Source: Microthrixaceae bacterium
GTDB lineage: Bacteria; Actinomycetota; Acidimicrobiia; Acidimicrobiales; Microtrichaceae
NCBI GenBank assembly: GCA_023957995.1
Contig: JAMLGK010000005.1
Location: 62,001 to 126,000, forward strand
Length of the DNA stretch: 64,000 nt
Direction: 5' to 3'
The notes below the pieces were generated by a model. The model searched no databases, was not told the origin of the DNA, and saw only the letters and a program-made list of their open reading frames with translations. Both the position numbers and the translations under genes were made by a program. Shown here one piece after another: positions 56,483 through 64,000 of this stretch. Every line of letters starts with the position of its first letter. The first letter of the stretch is position 1.

Positions 56483-57463
56483 CTAGAGACAGGTCAGCGT
56501 CACCAAGCCGCTGCCGCCACTCGCAGCGGAAGAACCCTGAGAGCCGGCGCCGGCGTTCGATGCAGAACTGACTGTAGCGGTGCCCGCTCCGACCGCTCGG
56601 GCAGATCCACTTCCGCCACCGCCGGCACCATCTGCGTCAGCTATGCCTGCATCGCCGCCTTCACCCCCGCCACCTCCGTAGTAACCACCGCCACCATTCC
56701 CGCCGGTCGAAGTTGTGCCAGTCCCGCCACCGGCGCCGCCACCGCCACCATCACCGCCAGGTGTGTTGCTCGAGGTGTAACCGCCGGGACCGCCATGCCC
56801 ACCTTCGTTGCCATCGCCGTTGCTGCCGGTACCACCGGCAAAGGTGCCCGAGAACGAACCGCTTGTGAGCGCGCCGCCAGATCCACCTGAGTTGTTTGTG
56901 CCATGGCTCGTTCCGCCGCCACCGCCGCCACCACCCGGAGCGACGATGGCAATCGAGGTTGAATAGGAGACCTTGCTGGCGCCGCCACCGCCACCGCCGT
57001 CGCCGGCACTGTTTCCTGGTCCATCAGCGCCGTCGCCACCTTTGGGTGCGCCGCTGCCACCAGGCGACGGTATCGTCGCTCCATTGCCGCCGGCGGCTAC
57101 CACGATGCTCAGGGTGTAGGGGGAGCCCTGCGCCGGGATCGTGCCGGTCAACCTGGTTCCTGCACCGCCAGCCCCGCCCTGGGCGGAGCTGCCGTCGTTG
57201 CCACCACCACCACCACCTCCGCCGCCGCCTCTGACGTCGTAGCTGACCGCCCGGTTCGCAGGAACGTCCCATGTGTACGTTCCCGGTGTCGAACGGCTGA
57301 ACTGGTCCACTGACGCTGCGGCTGCGGGTGAAGCAAAGCTGTCGAACACGATTGGGGCAACCCACGCAGTCCCTGCAGCCAAGGCACCCCGCTTGAGTAG
57401 CCGACGACGGTCCTCGCTCGCTGGGCGGCCGCCGTCATCTCCCTGCTCGGTGTCCTCGGTCAT
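56483..57463 (-). CDS. Tat-exported glycine-rich surface protein
   Basis: 326 residues from ATG 57463. The N-terminus carries a twin-arginine signal, RRRLLKRGALAAGTAWVAP, with cleavage after AAAAS. The mature protein starts with a short beta-rich part (STPGTYTWDVPANRAVSYDVRG) and then is about 45% Gly, with runs such as GGGGGGGGGG and many GGxGG units; a segment TIPAQGSPYTLSIVVAAGGNGAT is repeated as a pattern. It ends VTLTCL. Glycine-rich domain proteins of this type occur at bacterial surfaces. Its place next to UnbV-type repeats and polysaccharide genes suggests a cell-surface role, but no function is known. Confidence 0.8.
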   Translation of the reverse strand: MTEDTEQGDDGGRPASEDRRRLLKRGALAAGTAWVAPIVFDSFASPAAAASVDQFSRSTPGTYTWDVPANRAVSYDVRGGGGGGGGGGNDGSSAQGGAGGAGTRLTGTIPAQGSPYTLSIVVAAGGNGATIPSPGGSGAPKGGDGADGPGNSAGDGGGGGGASKVSYSTSIAIVAPGGGGGGGGTSHGTNNSGGSGGALTSGSFSGTFAGGTGSNGDGNEGGHGGPGGYTSSNTPGGDGGGGGAGGGTGTTSTGGNGGGGYYGGGGGEGGDAGIADADGAGGGGSGSARAVGAGTATVSSASNAGAGSQGSSAASGGSGLVTLTCL

Positions 57464-57765
57464 CAGATCTTCCCCTACCTATGCATCTTCTACGACGCTG
57501 CCGCTCGGCCAGACGCAGCGTTGCTCAAAGCCTGACCCGAATACGCGAACAGCACTCGCGCCTCAACGAACAGGACGCCCTCTCTTTGGTCAAGAGTACT
57601 GAATATGCTCCCACGGAGCTACTGAGAGAGACTCCATGGTGGATCATTCGCCCGTTTATGGGCGAATTCAGGGTGAGTTGTAACCTCCGGTTCGATCGGG
57701 TGGGTCTGCCTTGGACGTGTCCAGGGGTTCCATAACGATCGCCGCAGCACGTTGGGGGACTCCGG
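57464..57765. promoter_or_regulatory. Divergent intergenic region before the polysaccharide operon
   Basis: 302 bp without a supported gene; a frame at 57481-57735 has no ribosome site or recognisable protein. It is less GC rich than the coding sequence. The perfect hairpin ATTCGCCC-GTTTAT-GGGCGAAT at 57646-57667 is the main feature, about 100 bp before the dehydrogenase ATG. It could be an operator or the end of a leader. Confidence 0.5.
57646..57667. other. Perfect 8-bp inverted repeat upstream of the polysaccharide operon
   Basis: ATTCGCCC (57646-57653) and GGGCGAAT (57660-57667) flank a 6-base GTTTAT loop. An exact match of this length in a promoter-containing gap suggests a dimeric regulator site or an RNA hairpin. 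Confidence 0.6.
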
Positions 57766-59034
57766 ATGGGCGAACACACCAGACGAGCGGTCGTCGTCGG
57801 TCAAGGCTACGTCGGACTCCCTGTCGCAGTACGGGCAGTCCTTGCCGGCTACGACGTGGTCGGCTTCGAGGTCAACACCGCAAAAGCCGCAGCCCTGAAC
57901 GCCGGGCGTTCCCATGTGGAGGACATCACCAACGACCAACTCGGCGAAGCACTCGCCACGGGCCGCTACCGGGCCACCTCCAACAGCGATGATATCGCGG
58001 GGTTCGATGTGGCGGTGATCTCGGTTCCCACCCCGATGGGTGAGGGAATCCCCGATCTGTCCTACATCGAGTCGGCAGCAGCCACTCTGGCCCCTCATGT
58101 GAGAGTCGGTTCGACGGTGATCCTCGAGTCCACCACCTACCCCGGAACCACTGAGGAACTGGTTGCTCCGATCATCGAGTCTGGGTCGGGTCTTCGGGCC
58201 GGCCCGGATTTTCACCTCGGCTACAGCCCCGAGCGGATCGACCCCGGCAACGCGACCTGGCGACTCGAGAACACCCCGAAAGTGGTCTCAGGTGTCGACC
58301 CCGCGTCACTCGAAGCGGTGCAGGGCTTCTTCGACGACATCATCGACACCACGGTGGCCGTGTCGGGCACGCGAGAGGCCGAGCTCACCAAGCTGTTGGA
58401 GAACACGTTCCGGCACGTCAACATCGCCCTGGTCAACGAACTCGCCATGTTCGCCCGTGATCTCGGGATCAACATCTGGGAGTCGATCGACGCGGCATCC
58501 ACCAAGCCGTTCGGCTACATGCGGTTCACACCGGGCCCTGGCGTCGGCGGCCACTGCCTGCCGATCGACCCTTCATACCTCTCCTGGCAAGTGGAACGCT
58601 CGCTGGGTCAGACCTTCCGTTTCGTCGAACTCGCCAACGACGTCAACCAGCACATGCCCGACTACGTGGTTCGCCGCACCCAGGCGCTACTCAACGATCA
58701 CGCCAAGGCGGTGAACGGCTCCACAGTGCTCGTCTATGGCCTCGCCTACAAGGCCAATACGAGCGACGCCCGTGAGACACCATCACGTCCGATCATCGAG
58801 CAGTTGGTAGCGCTGGGCGCAACGGTGCTGCTCACGGACCCACACGTCTCGCAGATTCAGTTCCCAACCGATGTCACACGCGTCGAAGGATCTCGAGCGG
58901 ACCTCCAACAAGCGGATGTTGCGCTCTATCTGGTGGACCACGGCGACTACGACCGTGATGCGATCACTTCGTCCCGTGTACCCGTGCTCGACTGCCGCCA
59001 TGCACTGAGCGGTCCTTCGGTTCAACAGTTGTGA
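57766..59034 (+). CDS. UDP-sugar dehydrogenase (UDP-N-acetyl-D-mannosamine/glucosamine dehydrogenase type)
   Basis: 422 residues from ATG 57766. The N-terminal NAD fold is VVVGQGYVGLPVAVRAVLAGYDVVGFEVN; the middle has STTYPGTTEELVAP and LGYSPERIDPGN; the catalytic Cys is in PGPGVGGHCLPIDPSYLSWQ. The C-terminal domain has VLVYGLAYKANTSDARETPSRPIIEQL. These NAD-dependent enzymes oxidise the C6 hydroxyl of UDP-GlcNAc or UDP-ManNAc to the uronic acid, giving acidic residues for capsules or O-antigen-like polymers. It is the first gene of a four-gene operon whose members overlap by 4 bp. Confidence 0.92.
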   Translation: MGEHTRRAVVVGQGYVGLPVAVRAVLAGYDVVGFEVNTAKAAALNAGRSHVEDITNDQLGEALATGRYRATSNSDDIAGFDVAVISVPTPMGEGIPDLSYIESAAATLAPHVRVGSTVILESTTYPGTTEELVAPIIESGSGLRAGPDFHLGYSPERIDPGNATWRLENTPKVVSGVDPASLEAVQGFFDDIIDTTVAVSGTREAELTKLLENTFRHVNIALVNELAMFARDLGINIWESIDAASTKPFGYMRFTPGPGVGGHCLPIDPSYLSWQVERSLGQTFRFVELANDVNQHMPDYVVRRTQALLNDHAKAVNGSTVLVYGLAYKANTSDARETPSRPIIEQLVALGATVLLTDPHVSQIQFPTDVTRVEGSRADLQQADVALYLVDHGDYDRDAITSSRVPVLDCRHALSGPSVQQL

Positions 59035-59855
59035 GCACCCGGCCAACGATGATCGCAATAGCGCGCTCTGCGGTGAAGTCGAGCGCGTCGGTGATCGACA
59101 AGGTGCGCACGCCACCCACAGGAGTGACGATCCTCATCTATCACCGCGTCGGTGCCGGCAGCGGCGGCGAGATGGATCTCCCGCCCGAGGCGTTCGATAT
59201 CCAACTCCAGTGGCTCAACGAACAACGCCAGGTGATCACCCTCGATGATGCGGTGGACCTCGTCACCGGAAACACCGACCGGCAAGTGACTGGACGCGAA
59301 GTCGCGCTCACGTTCGACGACGGCACCGAGGACTGGGTCGACAACGTGCTTCCGGCTCTGGAACGCCACCACACGCCCGCAGCTTTCTACGTCGCCACGT
59401 CGTTCATCTCACAGAGTTCAGCTGCCGCTCCAGCGCTCTCATGGAGTGGCCTCGGCGAACTCGCCTCCTCAAACCTGGTCACGATCGGGTCCCACACTCA
59501 CGGCCACATGCTTCTCGACCGCTTGGACGCCGACCGGACTGCGCAGGAACTCGATCGATCGATCGACCTCCTGGAAGAACACACCGGTTCCACCCCCCAA
59601 CACTTCGCCTACCCAAAGGCCGTACTCGGCTCACCGGCGGCGGAAGCCGCTGTGAGGAGCCGCTTCAGATCTGCGGTGATAGCGGGCACCCGTCCGAATC
59701 CGCTTGGAACCGACCCCTTTCGTCTGCACCGCTCCCCCATCCAGGCCTCGGACGATCAGCGCTGGTTCCAGAAGAAGGCAGCGGGAGGAATGCGCGCCGA
59801 GGACGACCTGCGCCGGACCGCCAACCGCCTCCGCTACCGAGGCCTCGAGTCGTGA
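59031..59855 (+). CDS. Polysaccharide deacetylase (NodB homology)
   Basis: 274 residues from GTG 59031, in a GTGA overlap with the dehydrogenase stop. The NodB motifs are TFDDGTEDWVDN (metal Asp), TIGSHTHGHMLL (metal His residues) and FAYPKAVLGSPAAEAAV. The opening VTILIYHRVGAGSGGEMDLPPEAF is typical of family CE4 enzymes, which remove N-acetyl groups from GlcNAc polymers. No signal peptide or membrane helix is clear, apart from a weak hydrophobic segment, so it may act on cytosolic lipid-linked or nucleotide-linked sugars. Gene order suggests it modifies the polymer made by this operon. Confidence 0.9.
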   Translation: MSTRPTMIAIARSAVKSSASVIDKVRTPPTGVTILIYHRVGAGSGGEMDLPPEAFDIQLQWLNEQRQVITLDDAVDLVTGNTDRQVTGREVALTFDDGTEDWVDNVLPALERHHTPAAFYVATSFISQSSAAAPALSWSGLGELASSNLVTIGSHTHGHMLLDRLDADRTAQELDRSIDLLEEHTGSTPQHFAYPKAVLGSPAAEAAVRSRFRSAVIAGTRPNPLGTDPFRLHRSPIQASDDQRWFQKKAAGGMRAEDDLRRTANRLRYRGLES

Positions 59856-61051
59856 GCGAGCCAGACCGTCCAATGACCAGGCCTCGCCTGGTCCACCTCA
59901 CCACCACCGACATCAGCCTCGAGCTGCTGTTGGGCCCACAGCTCTCGGCATTCATCGACGCGGGATACGAAGTGATCGGGGTAAGCGCTCCGGGTGACTT
60001 CGTCGAAGCAATCGAGGCACGCGGCGTGCGCCACATTCCCCTCGTAAATGCCACTCGGTCGATGGCTCCGCACAAGGACCTCGCAGCGCTCGGAGAACTC
60101 CACAGATTGTTCCGCCGCGAGCGCCCAACGATCGTGCATACCCACAACCCGAAACCCGGGCTGTACGGACGCGTTGCAGCACGCACAGCCGGCGTGCCAG
60201 TGGTGCTCAACACCGTGCACGGTCTCTATGCAACGCCTGATGATGACTGGAAGAAGCGAGCAGTCGTCTACGGACTCGAGCGACTGGCTTCGAGTTGTTC
60301 ACAAGCTGAACTTGTGCAGAACCCGGAAGATCTGGTGACCCTTCGGCGCGTGGTCCGTGAACCCGCGTCCAAACTCATGCTCCTCGGCAACGGCGTCGAC
60401 CTCACGCGCTTCGCCGCCCGACCTGCCGAACAGACCCGTGCTCAAGTGCGGGATGGATGGGGAGCCGACGATGCCACTGTGGTCGTGGGCGCCGTGGGTC
60501 GATTGGTTCTCGAGAAGGGCTACGCCGAACTATTCGAGGCATGGCGCTCGCTGAACCTCCCAACGTCGAAAGCGCTACTCGTGGTCGCCGGACCCGTTGA
60601 CAGCGCCAAAGCAGATTCGGTGCCGCAGAGCATCCTGGATGAGGCGAAAGAAGCGGGAATCGTGTTGCTGGGATTGCGATCGGATGTGGAGGATCTCTAC
60701 ACGGCGATGGATGCCTACGTCCTTGCTTCGCACCGCGAGGGCTTCCCCCGCTCGGCGATGGAAGCAGCAGCCTGTGGACTACCGATGGTGGCGACCGACA
60801 TACGCGGGTGTCGTCAGGTCGTCGATCATCGCCGAACCGGACTGCTCACACCTGTTCGGGACTCCCGATTGCTCGCTGAATCACTCCGCGAGCTGATCGA
60901 TGACAAGGAACTGCGAACCGGCATGGGTGTCGCTGCAGCGGACAAGGCCCGAAGGGATTTCGACCAGCGTCGAGTCATAGACACAACGCTGGCAACCTAC
61001 GAACGGTTGCTCCGCGCCAACGACATCAGGCCGCCGGACCTGCGACGGTGA
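59852..61051 (+). CDS. Glycosyltransferase family 4
   Basis: 399 residues from GTG 59852, which overlaps the upstream stop (GTGA), like the other junctions of the operon; ATG 59873 is possible. HTHNPKPGLYGRVAARTAGVPVVLNTVHGLY in the acceptor half and GAVGRLVLEKGYAELFEAW in the donor half are typical, with the E-x7-E site SHREGFPRSAMEAAACGLPMVATD intact. This sequence is close to WcaC/WbpH-type GT4 enzymes that add hexose or N-acetylhexosamine from nucleotide sugars. The following phosphatase gene overlaps by 4 bp. Confidence 0.92.
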   Translation: MSEPDRPMTRPRLVHLTTTDISLELLLGPQLSAFIDAGYEVIGVSAPGDFVEAIEARGVRHIPLVNATRSMAPHKDLAALGELHRLFRRERPTIVHTHNPKPGLYGRVAARTAGVPVVLNTVHGLYATPDDDWKKRAVVYGLERLASSCSQAELVQNPEDLVTLRRVVREPASKLMLLGNGVDLTRFAARPAEQTRAQVRDGWGADDATVVVGAVGRLVLEKGYAELFEAWRSLNLPTSKALLVVAGPVDSAKADSVPQSILDEAKEAGIVLLGLRSDVEDLYTAMDAYVLASHREGFPRSAMEAAACGLPMVATDIRGCRQVVDHRRTGLLTPVRDSRLLAESLRELIDDKELRTGMGVAAADKARRDFDQRRVIDTTLATYERLLRANDIRPPDLRR

Positions 61052-61611
61052 GCGACCTGCCAGATCACGAACCTGCTCGGCTGTTGTTCGTATGCACCGC
61101 CAATCGGGTGCGATCCCCTTTCGCCGAAGCAGTCGCCAGGTCCGTCATCGATTCTGCGCAGCTCAACGCGAAGGTGGCCTCGGCCGGGACACAGGCCGGG
61201 TCAGCTCCGGCGGTGGTCAACATGGTCGAGGTTGCGGCCAAGATGGGCATCGACCTGAGCGGCCATGTGAGTCGGCCTGTCGACACGGACCTGACCGGCA
61301 GCGCAGATCTGATCGTGACCATGACGGGCGAACACGTCATCGATGTCGTCGGGCTGGATCCCGACGCGACGCAAAGAACGATGACGCTCGGAGAGTTCGC
61401 GAAAGCTGCCCGAAAGATGGGCGCGCCGCGCTGGGATGTCACCTCGCTACATCTGTGGGCCGCGGAGGTGACCGACCGGCCGATCTCAGCGCTACTGGAT
61501 AGCTCTCTGGACGTCGCAGACCCGATCGGTGGTCCGAAGCGCGCCTACCGGCGAGCTGCCCGCGAGATCACCGACCTCGTCACTGGTGCGTTGGGGTCGT
61601 CGACGACCTGA
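61048..61611 (+). CDS. Low-molecular-weight protein-tyrosine phosphatase (Wzb-like)
   Basis: 187 residues from GTG 61048, overlapping the glycosyltransferase stop by 4 bp. The signature loop is FVCTANRVRSPFAEAVA (C-x5-R-S), and the general acid lies in SLDVADPIGGPKRAYRRA. Length is longer than the usual 150 residues. In capsule loci Wzb-type phosphatases remove phosphate from the tyrosine kinase Wzc and help control chain length. No Wzc or BY-kinase is seen in the window, so a partner must lie elsewhere. Confidence 0.9.
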   Translation: MSDLPDHEPARLLFVCTANRVRSPFAEAVARSVIDSAQLNAKVASAGTQAGSAPAVVNMVEVAAKMGIDLSGHVSRPVDTDLTGSADLIVTMTGEHVIDVVGLDPDATQRTMTLGEFAKAARKMGAPRWDVTSLHLWAAEVTDRPISALLDSSLDVADPIGGPKRAYRRAAREITDLVTGALGSSTT

Positions 61612-61647
61612 GCCCAAGGAACGGTTCTGCTGATCATCGCGGCCGGT

Positions 61648-62622
61648 CTATCTGGCTGAGCGCGATCGCACCCGTCGGCCGGTGAGGCGTGTGAGCGCGA
61701 ACAAGCCGACCAACAGAACTCCGATTCCGACCGAGGATCGCAACGGCGTCTGGGGGGCACCGGAGTCGCCGGGCAGCGCCACCGCAACATTGTTCGCCTC
61801 GAGCACCCCACCCACTGTGATCGTCACTGTGGTGGACGTCGGGCAGTCCTGTGAAGCCACGACGATGTCGTAGTCACCCTGGTTGGTACCTGCCGGAATG
61901 GTGGCGAGAATCGAGAACTGGCCGTTCTGGTCAACCGGCGATGAGCCGAGATCAACCAACGGGTTCACGTCCAAAGTCGCGCTGACCGTGTCACCGGGTA
62001 CTCCGGTGCCGGAGATCGTGAACTGGTCACCTGCGTTCACCGAAGCAGGGTTCACCGCCACCTGTGAGGGGGTGTAGTCGTCGCACTCACCACCGGGTTG
62101 GCAATCAGGACCCGGGAAGTACTGCTGGGCGGTCTCGTTGCCGGCAAATGGGAACAGCGGCAGTCCGTGCCAAGGACCCCACGGGGCGATCGTCGGAGGT
62201 GTTGCGCCGGTCACGACATCGAACTGAACCGGGTCGCATGCCTTGTTGAAGACCACGGTCGTGGTGCCCTTTCGATTGATGATGAAGGATTCCTTCTCCA
62301 CCAGCGTCTGAGGCCATGCGACACCGTTGCCGGGCATCGCATAGATCACTGCGTGGGGCAGAACGGTGTTGCACGGTCGGATGTGGGCATTGATGGTGAG
62401 CACGAACTGGGTGGGTGTGGAGGTGACCGAGTGCGTGAGCGCGAAGAACGAAGGCAGGCAGAACCACGAGTAGGGCTGGTTGTTCTGGGTGACGGTGATG
62501 TTCGGGGAGCTGTCCGCCGCTCCAGCATTGGATCCGGGCGCGGCCGATGCAGCAGGTGCGACAACGAGCACCGCCACCGCACAGGCGGCAGCGAGCCACG
62601 GAACCCCCAGACGTATTCTCAC
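61648..62622 (-). CDS. Secreted protein with C-terminal membrane anchor
   Basis: 324 residues from GTG 62622, which overlaps the stop of the upstream gene in a GTGA junction; this supports the start over a longer ATG at 62643. A signal peptide (GVPWLAAACAVAVLVVAPAASAAPG) is followed by a domain with paired cysteines (SWFCLPSFF, HIRPCNTVL, NKACDPVQF) and then an Ig-like repeat (YTPSQVAVNPASVNAGDQFTISGTGVPGDTVSATL). The C-terminus, LRSSVGIGVLLVGLFALTRLTGRRVRSRSAR, is a membrane helix plus basic tail after LPGDSG, a possible sortase-like anchor. Function unknown. It is in an operon with the DUF4012 gene. Confidence 0.8.
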   Translation of the reverse strand: MRIRLGVPWLAAACAVAVLVVAPAASAAPGSNAGAADSSPNITVTQNNQPYSWFCLPSFFALTHSVTSTPTQFVLTINAHIRPCNTVLPHAVIYAMPGNGVAWPQTLVEKESFIINRKGTTTVVFNKACDPVQFDVVTGATPPTIAPWGPWHGLPLFPFAGNETAQQYFPGPDCQPGGECDDYTPSQVAVNPASVNAGDQFTISGTGVPGDTVSATLDVNPLVDLGSSPVDQNGQFSILATIPAGTNQGDYDIVVASQDCPTSTTVTITVGGVLEANNVAVALPGDSGAPQTPLRSSVGIGVLLVGLFALTRLTGRRVRSRSAR

Positions 62623-64000
62623 GTACTTTCCTCCACCAGCCACGTTACATCGGTATCGGGTGCCTGAGAAGATCTGAAGCCGAATCCCTTGTCGGTATCG
62701 TCCGAATCGACGCTCTTCGTGGCACTCATCGAGACGATTTCTCCTTCGAGTGGCTCGAGGTTCACCGACAGTTCACCGCTATTGACCAATGGCTGTCCGA
62801 TATAGCGAAGCCGGTACTCGGGTCCCGCCACCACGCGACCGACCAGTCGGTACTGCACCGTCACCGTGGCGGTCGGCGCAACTGCCACCCTCACCGCGTA
62901 GCGCCACAGGTCACCTTCGCGTAGGGGTTGGGGCGCAGTGTCGAGCCCATCCACACTGAGTGACTGCAACCTGAAAGGGCTGAGAACCACCACTTCGGTC
63001 ACGTTCGTGCCGGTGGGCGAAGCGGTGATGTTGCCCCCGATCAGTTCATTGGTCAGATCCGTGGGTGCTGAGTTGTGCACCTCCACGGTGACTGTGCTGC
63101 CCACCGCGCCGGTGGTGGGATCCCAGGTGATGTCGGTATCCACGTCGCGTTCGAGGAACGAGTCGATCTTGTTGGGGCCCACGTTGCGGTTGAACACCCC
63201 CAGCAGGTCCTGGCCGTCGGGGTCGAGCACCGCGCCGTCGAGACCGAAGTGGTCGAGCATGGCGACGTCGTCGTCGTGCAGTGAGTAGAACTGGAATCGA
63301 CCGTCATTGACCAACGGAGCGTATAGCTCGCCGAGTGATTCCGGCCCCGGCAGCTTCGTTGTGGTGAGTCTGTCGAAAGTCGTCTCGATCACCGCGTCGA
63401 GAGCGTCACCGGAGGCTTCATCGGAGTCGAACAATTCGTACTGGCTGCGGGTGAGGAACTCCACCGCGTTGTCGCTGTTGAGCACCACCGGTCCACTCGG
63501 TGTCTGCACTTCGACGTCACCCGCCAGATCCAGCATCGCGGCAAACGCTTCGACGTCCGCGTACGCCACGCCGTCCACCGCTCGACCAGTACTCGCTTCG
63601 AACAACTCCCCTGCCACTTGTGCCGTCAGCGCAAGGTCGGGTGTGGCTCCGAGGTTCTGGGGCGACCGTGCAGGATCCATGTCGGTGAACGACGCTGGAT
63701 AACGCTCCGCGAATTCCTCGGACAGATCAGGCATGGACAACTCGAGTGGCCTACCCACCTCGATCAGATCGATTCGACCGTTGTCTGCCACGACCTCGGC
63801 CCAGTTGCCGATGTGGCCTCCCATGTCTCGGGACTCTGCGGGGTTGCCGAACAGGAACAGGTAACGGCGCGGTCCATCCGCTCCCAGCAGTGAGGGCAGC
63901 CCGTTGACCGCCACTGCGGCATTGTCGGCGTCGGAACCGACCGTGCCAAGCCGTTCGTGGACTTCGTCGAGGCGGGTTCGCACTTGGGGCACAAGCCAGG
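62619..64000 (-). CDS. DUF4012 family protein, 5' end outside window
   Basis: About 460 residues are visible; the frame continues past the right edge. The sequence LPSLLGADGPRRYLFLFGNPAESRDMGGHIGNWAEVVADNGRIDL is the DUF4012 signature, and DLVGVAYADVEAFAAMLDLAGDVEV-like and VFNRNVGPNKIDSFLERDV segments match the family. DUF4012 proteins occur in actinobacterial polysaccharide loci and usually have an N-terminal membrane helix, here outside the window. Function is unknown. It overlaps the following secreted protein gene by 4 bp and converges with the four-gene polysaccharide operon. Confidence 0.88.
   Translation of the reverse strand, partial: WLVPQVRTRLDEVHERLGTVGSDADNAAVAVNGLPSLLGADGPRRYLFLFGNPAESRDMGGHIGNWAEVVADNGRIDLIEVGRPLELSMPDLSEEFAERYPASFTDMDPARSPQNLGATPDLALTAQVAGELFEASTGRAVDGVAYADVEAFAAMLDLAGDVEVQTPSGPVVLNSDNAVEFLTRSQYELFDSDEASGDALDAVIETTFDRLTTTKLPGPESLGELYAPLVNDGRFQFYSLHDDDVAMLDHFGLDGAVLDPDGQDLLGVFNRNVGPNKIDSFLERDVDTDITWDPTTGAVGSTVTVEVHNSAPTDLTNELIGGNITASPTGTNVTEVVVLSPFRLQSLSVDGLDTAPQPLREGDLWRYAVRVAVAPTATVTVQYRLVGRVVAGPEYRLRYIGQPLVNSGELSVNLEPLEGEIVSMSATKSVDSDDTDKGFGFRSSQAPDTDVTWLVEEST

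Noticed and set aside
57481-57735. An 84-residue gene in the divergent gap
   Set aside because: No ribosome site, no recognisable protein pattern, and it crosses a perfect inverted repeat and the likely promoter region.
1-64000. tRNA, rRNA, insertion sequences, integrases and phage genes
   Set aside because: No cloverleaf with a T-loop consensus, no rRNA sequence and no transposase or integrase motifs were seen on either strand.

Overview
The window comes from a high-GC actinobacterium, most likely of the class Acidimicrobiia. Evidence: GTG starts and 4-bp GTGA stop/start overlaps are common; there is an EgtB/EgtD ergothioneine pair, a mycobacterial-type AhpE peroxiredoxin, a PimB-like mannosyltransferase, DUF3152, DUF2254 and DUF2510-type proteins, a SigB/SigF-type stress sigma factor with partner-switching regulators, and a heliorhodopsin. 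I saw no rRNA, tRNA, insertion sequence, phage or CRISPR. Almost all of the window is protein coding.

Layout. 0-11 kb: the 5' part of a GH2 glycosidase, a carotenoid oxygenase, a secreted metallopeptidase, an epoxide-hydrolase-like enzyme, AhpE, a GT4 glycosyltransferase and dienelactone hydrolase. 11-20 kb: short-chain dehydrogenase, VOC protein, TrmH-type RNA methylase, CbiX, a MacB/FtsX-type ABC exporter, a persulfide-dioxygenase/rhodanese fusion and a C69 Ntn-hydrolase. 20-34 kb: Tat-exported PhoD phosphatase, ammonium transporter, egtB-egtD, an exported SurE-like lipoprotein, an acyltransferase, an Lhr helicase and an FMN-dependent alpha-hydroxyacid dehydrogenase. 34-44.5 kb: a general-stress island with a papain-fold-like lipoprotein, an HD-GYP protein, an anti-sigma-like protein, the sigma factor, CsbD, Dps, a flavoprotein, a second RsbW-like ATPase, a 48-residue membrane protein, a STAS antagonist and an RsbU-like phosphatase. 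44.5-50 kb: cupin, DUF2510-type protein, PhyH dioxygenase, coiled-coil membrane protein, heliorhodopsin, a SugE/Gdx exporter behind a candidate guanidine-III riboswitch, and a DUF3152 lipoprotein. 50-64 kb: a surface polysaccharide locus (CapD-like, epimerase, UDP-sugar dehydrogenase, deacetylase, GT4, LMW phosphatase, DUF4012) interrupted by an UnbU-UnbV fusion with an apparent 1-base frameshift and a Tat-exported glycine-rich protein.

How the genes fit together. The stress island has every part of a partner switch: phosphatase, STAS antagonist, two HATPase-type proteins and the sigma factor. Three sites fit one promoter pattern, GTTT-N16-GGGTAG. They lie before csbD, before the 48-residue gene and, on the other strand, before the second RsbW; the last two form an overlapping divergent pair. 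The best non-obvious findings are this shared promoter pattern, the guanidine-III riboswitch-sugE-heliorhodopsin arrangement, the UnbU-UnbV frameshift in a G6 run, and the papain-like lipoprotein. Short tandem repeats of 7-66 bp recur at gene ends and inside genes across the window.
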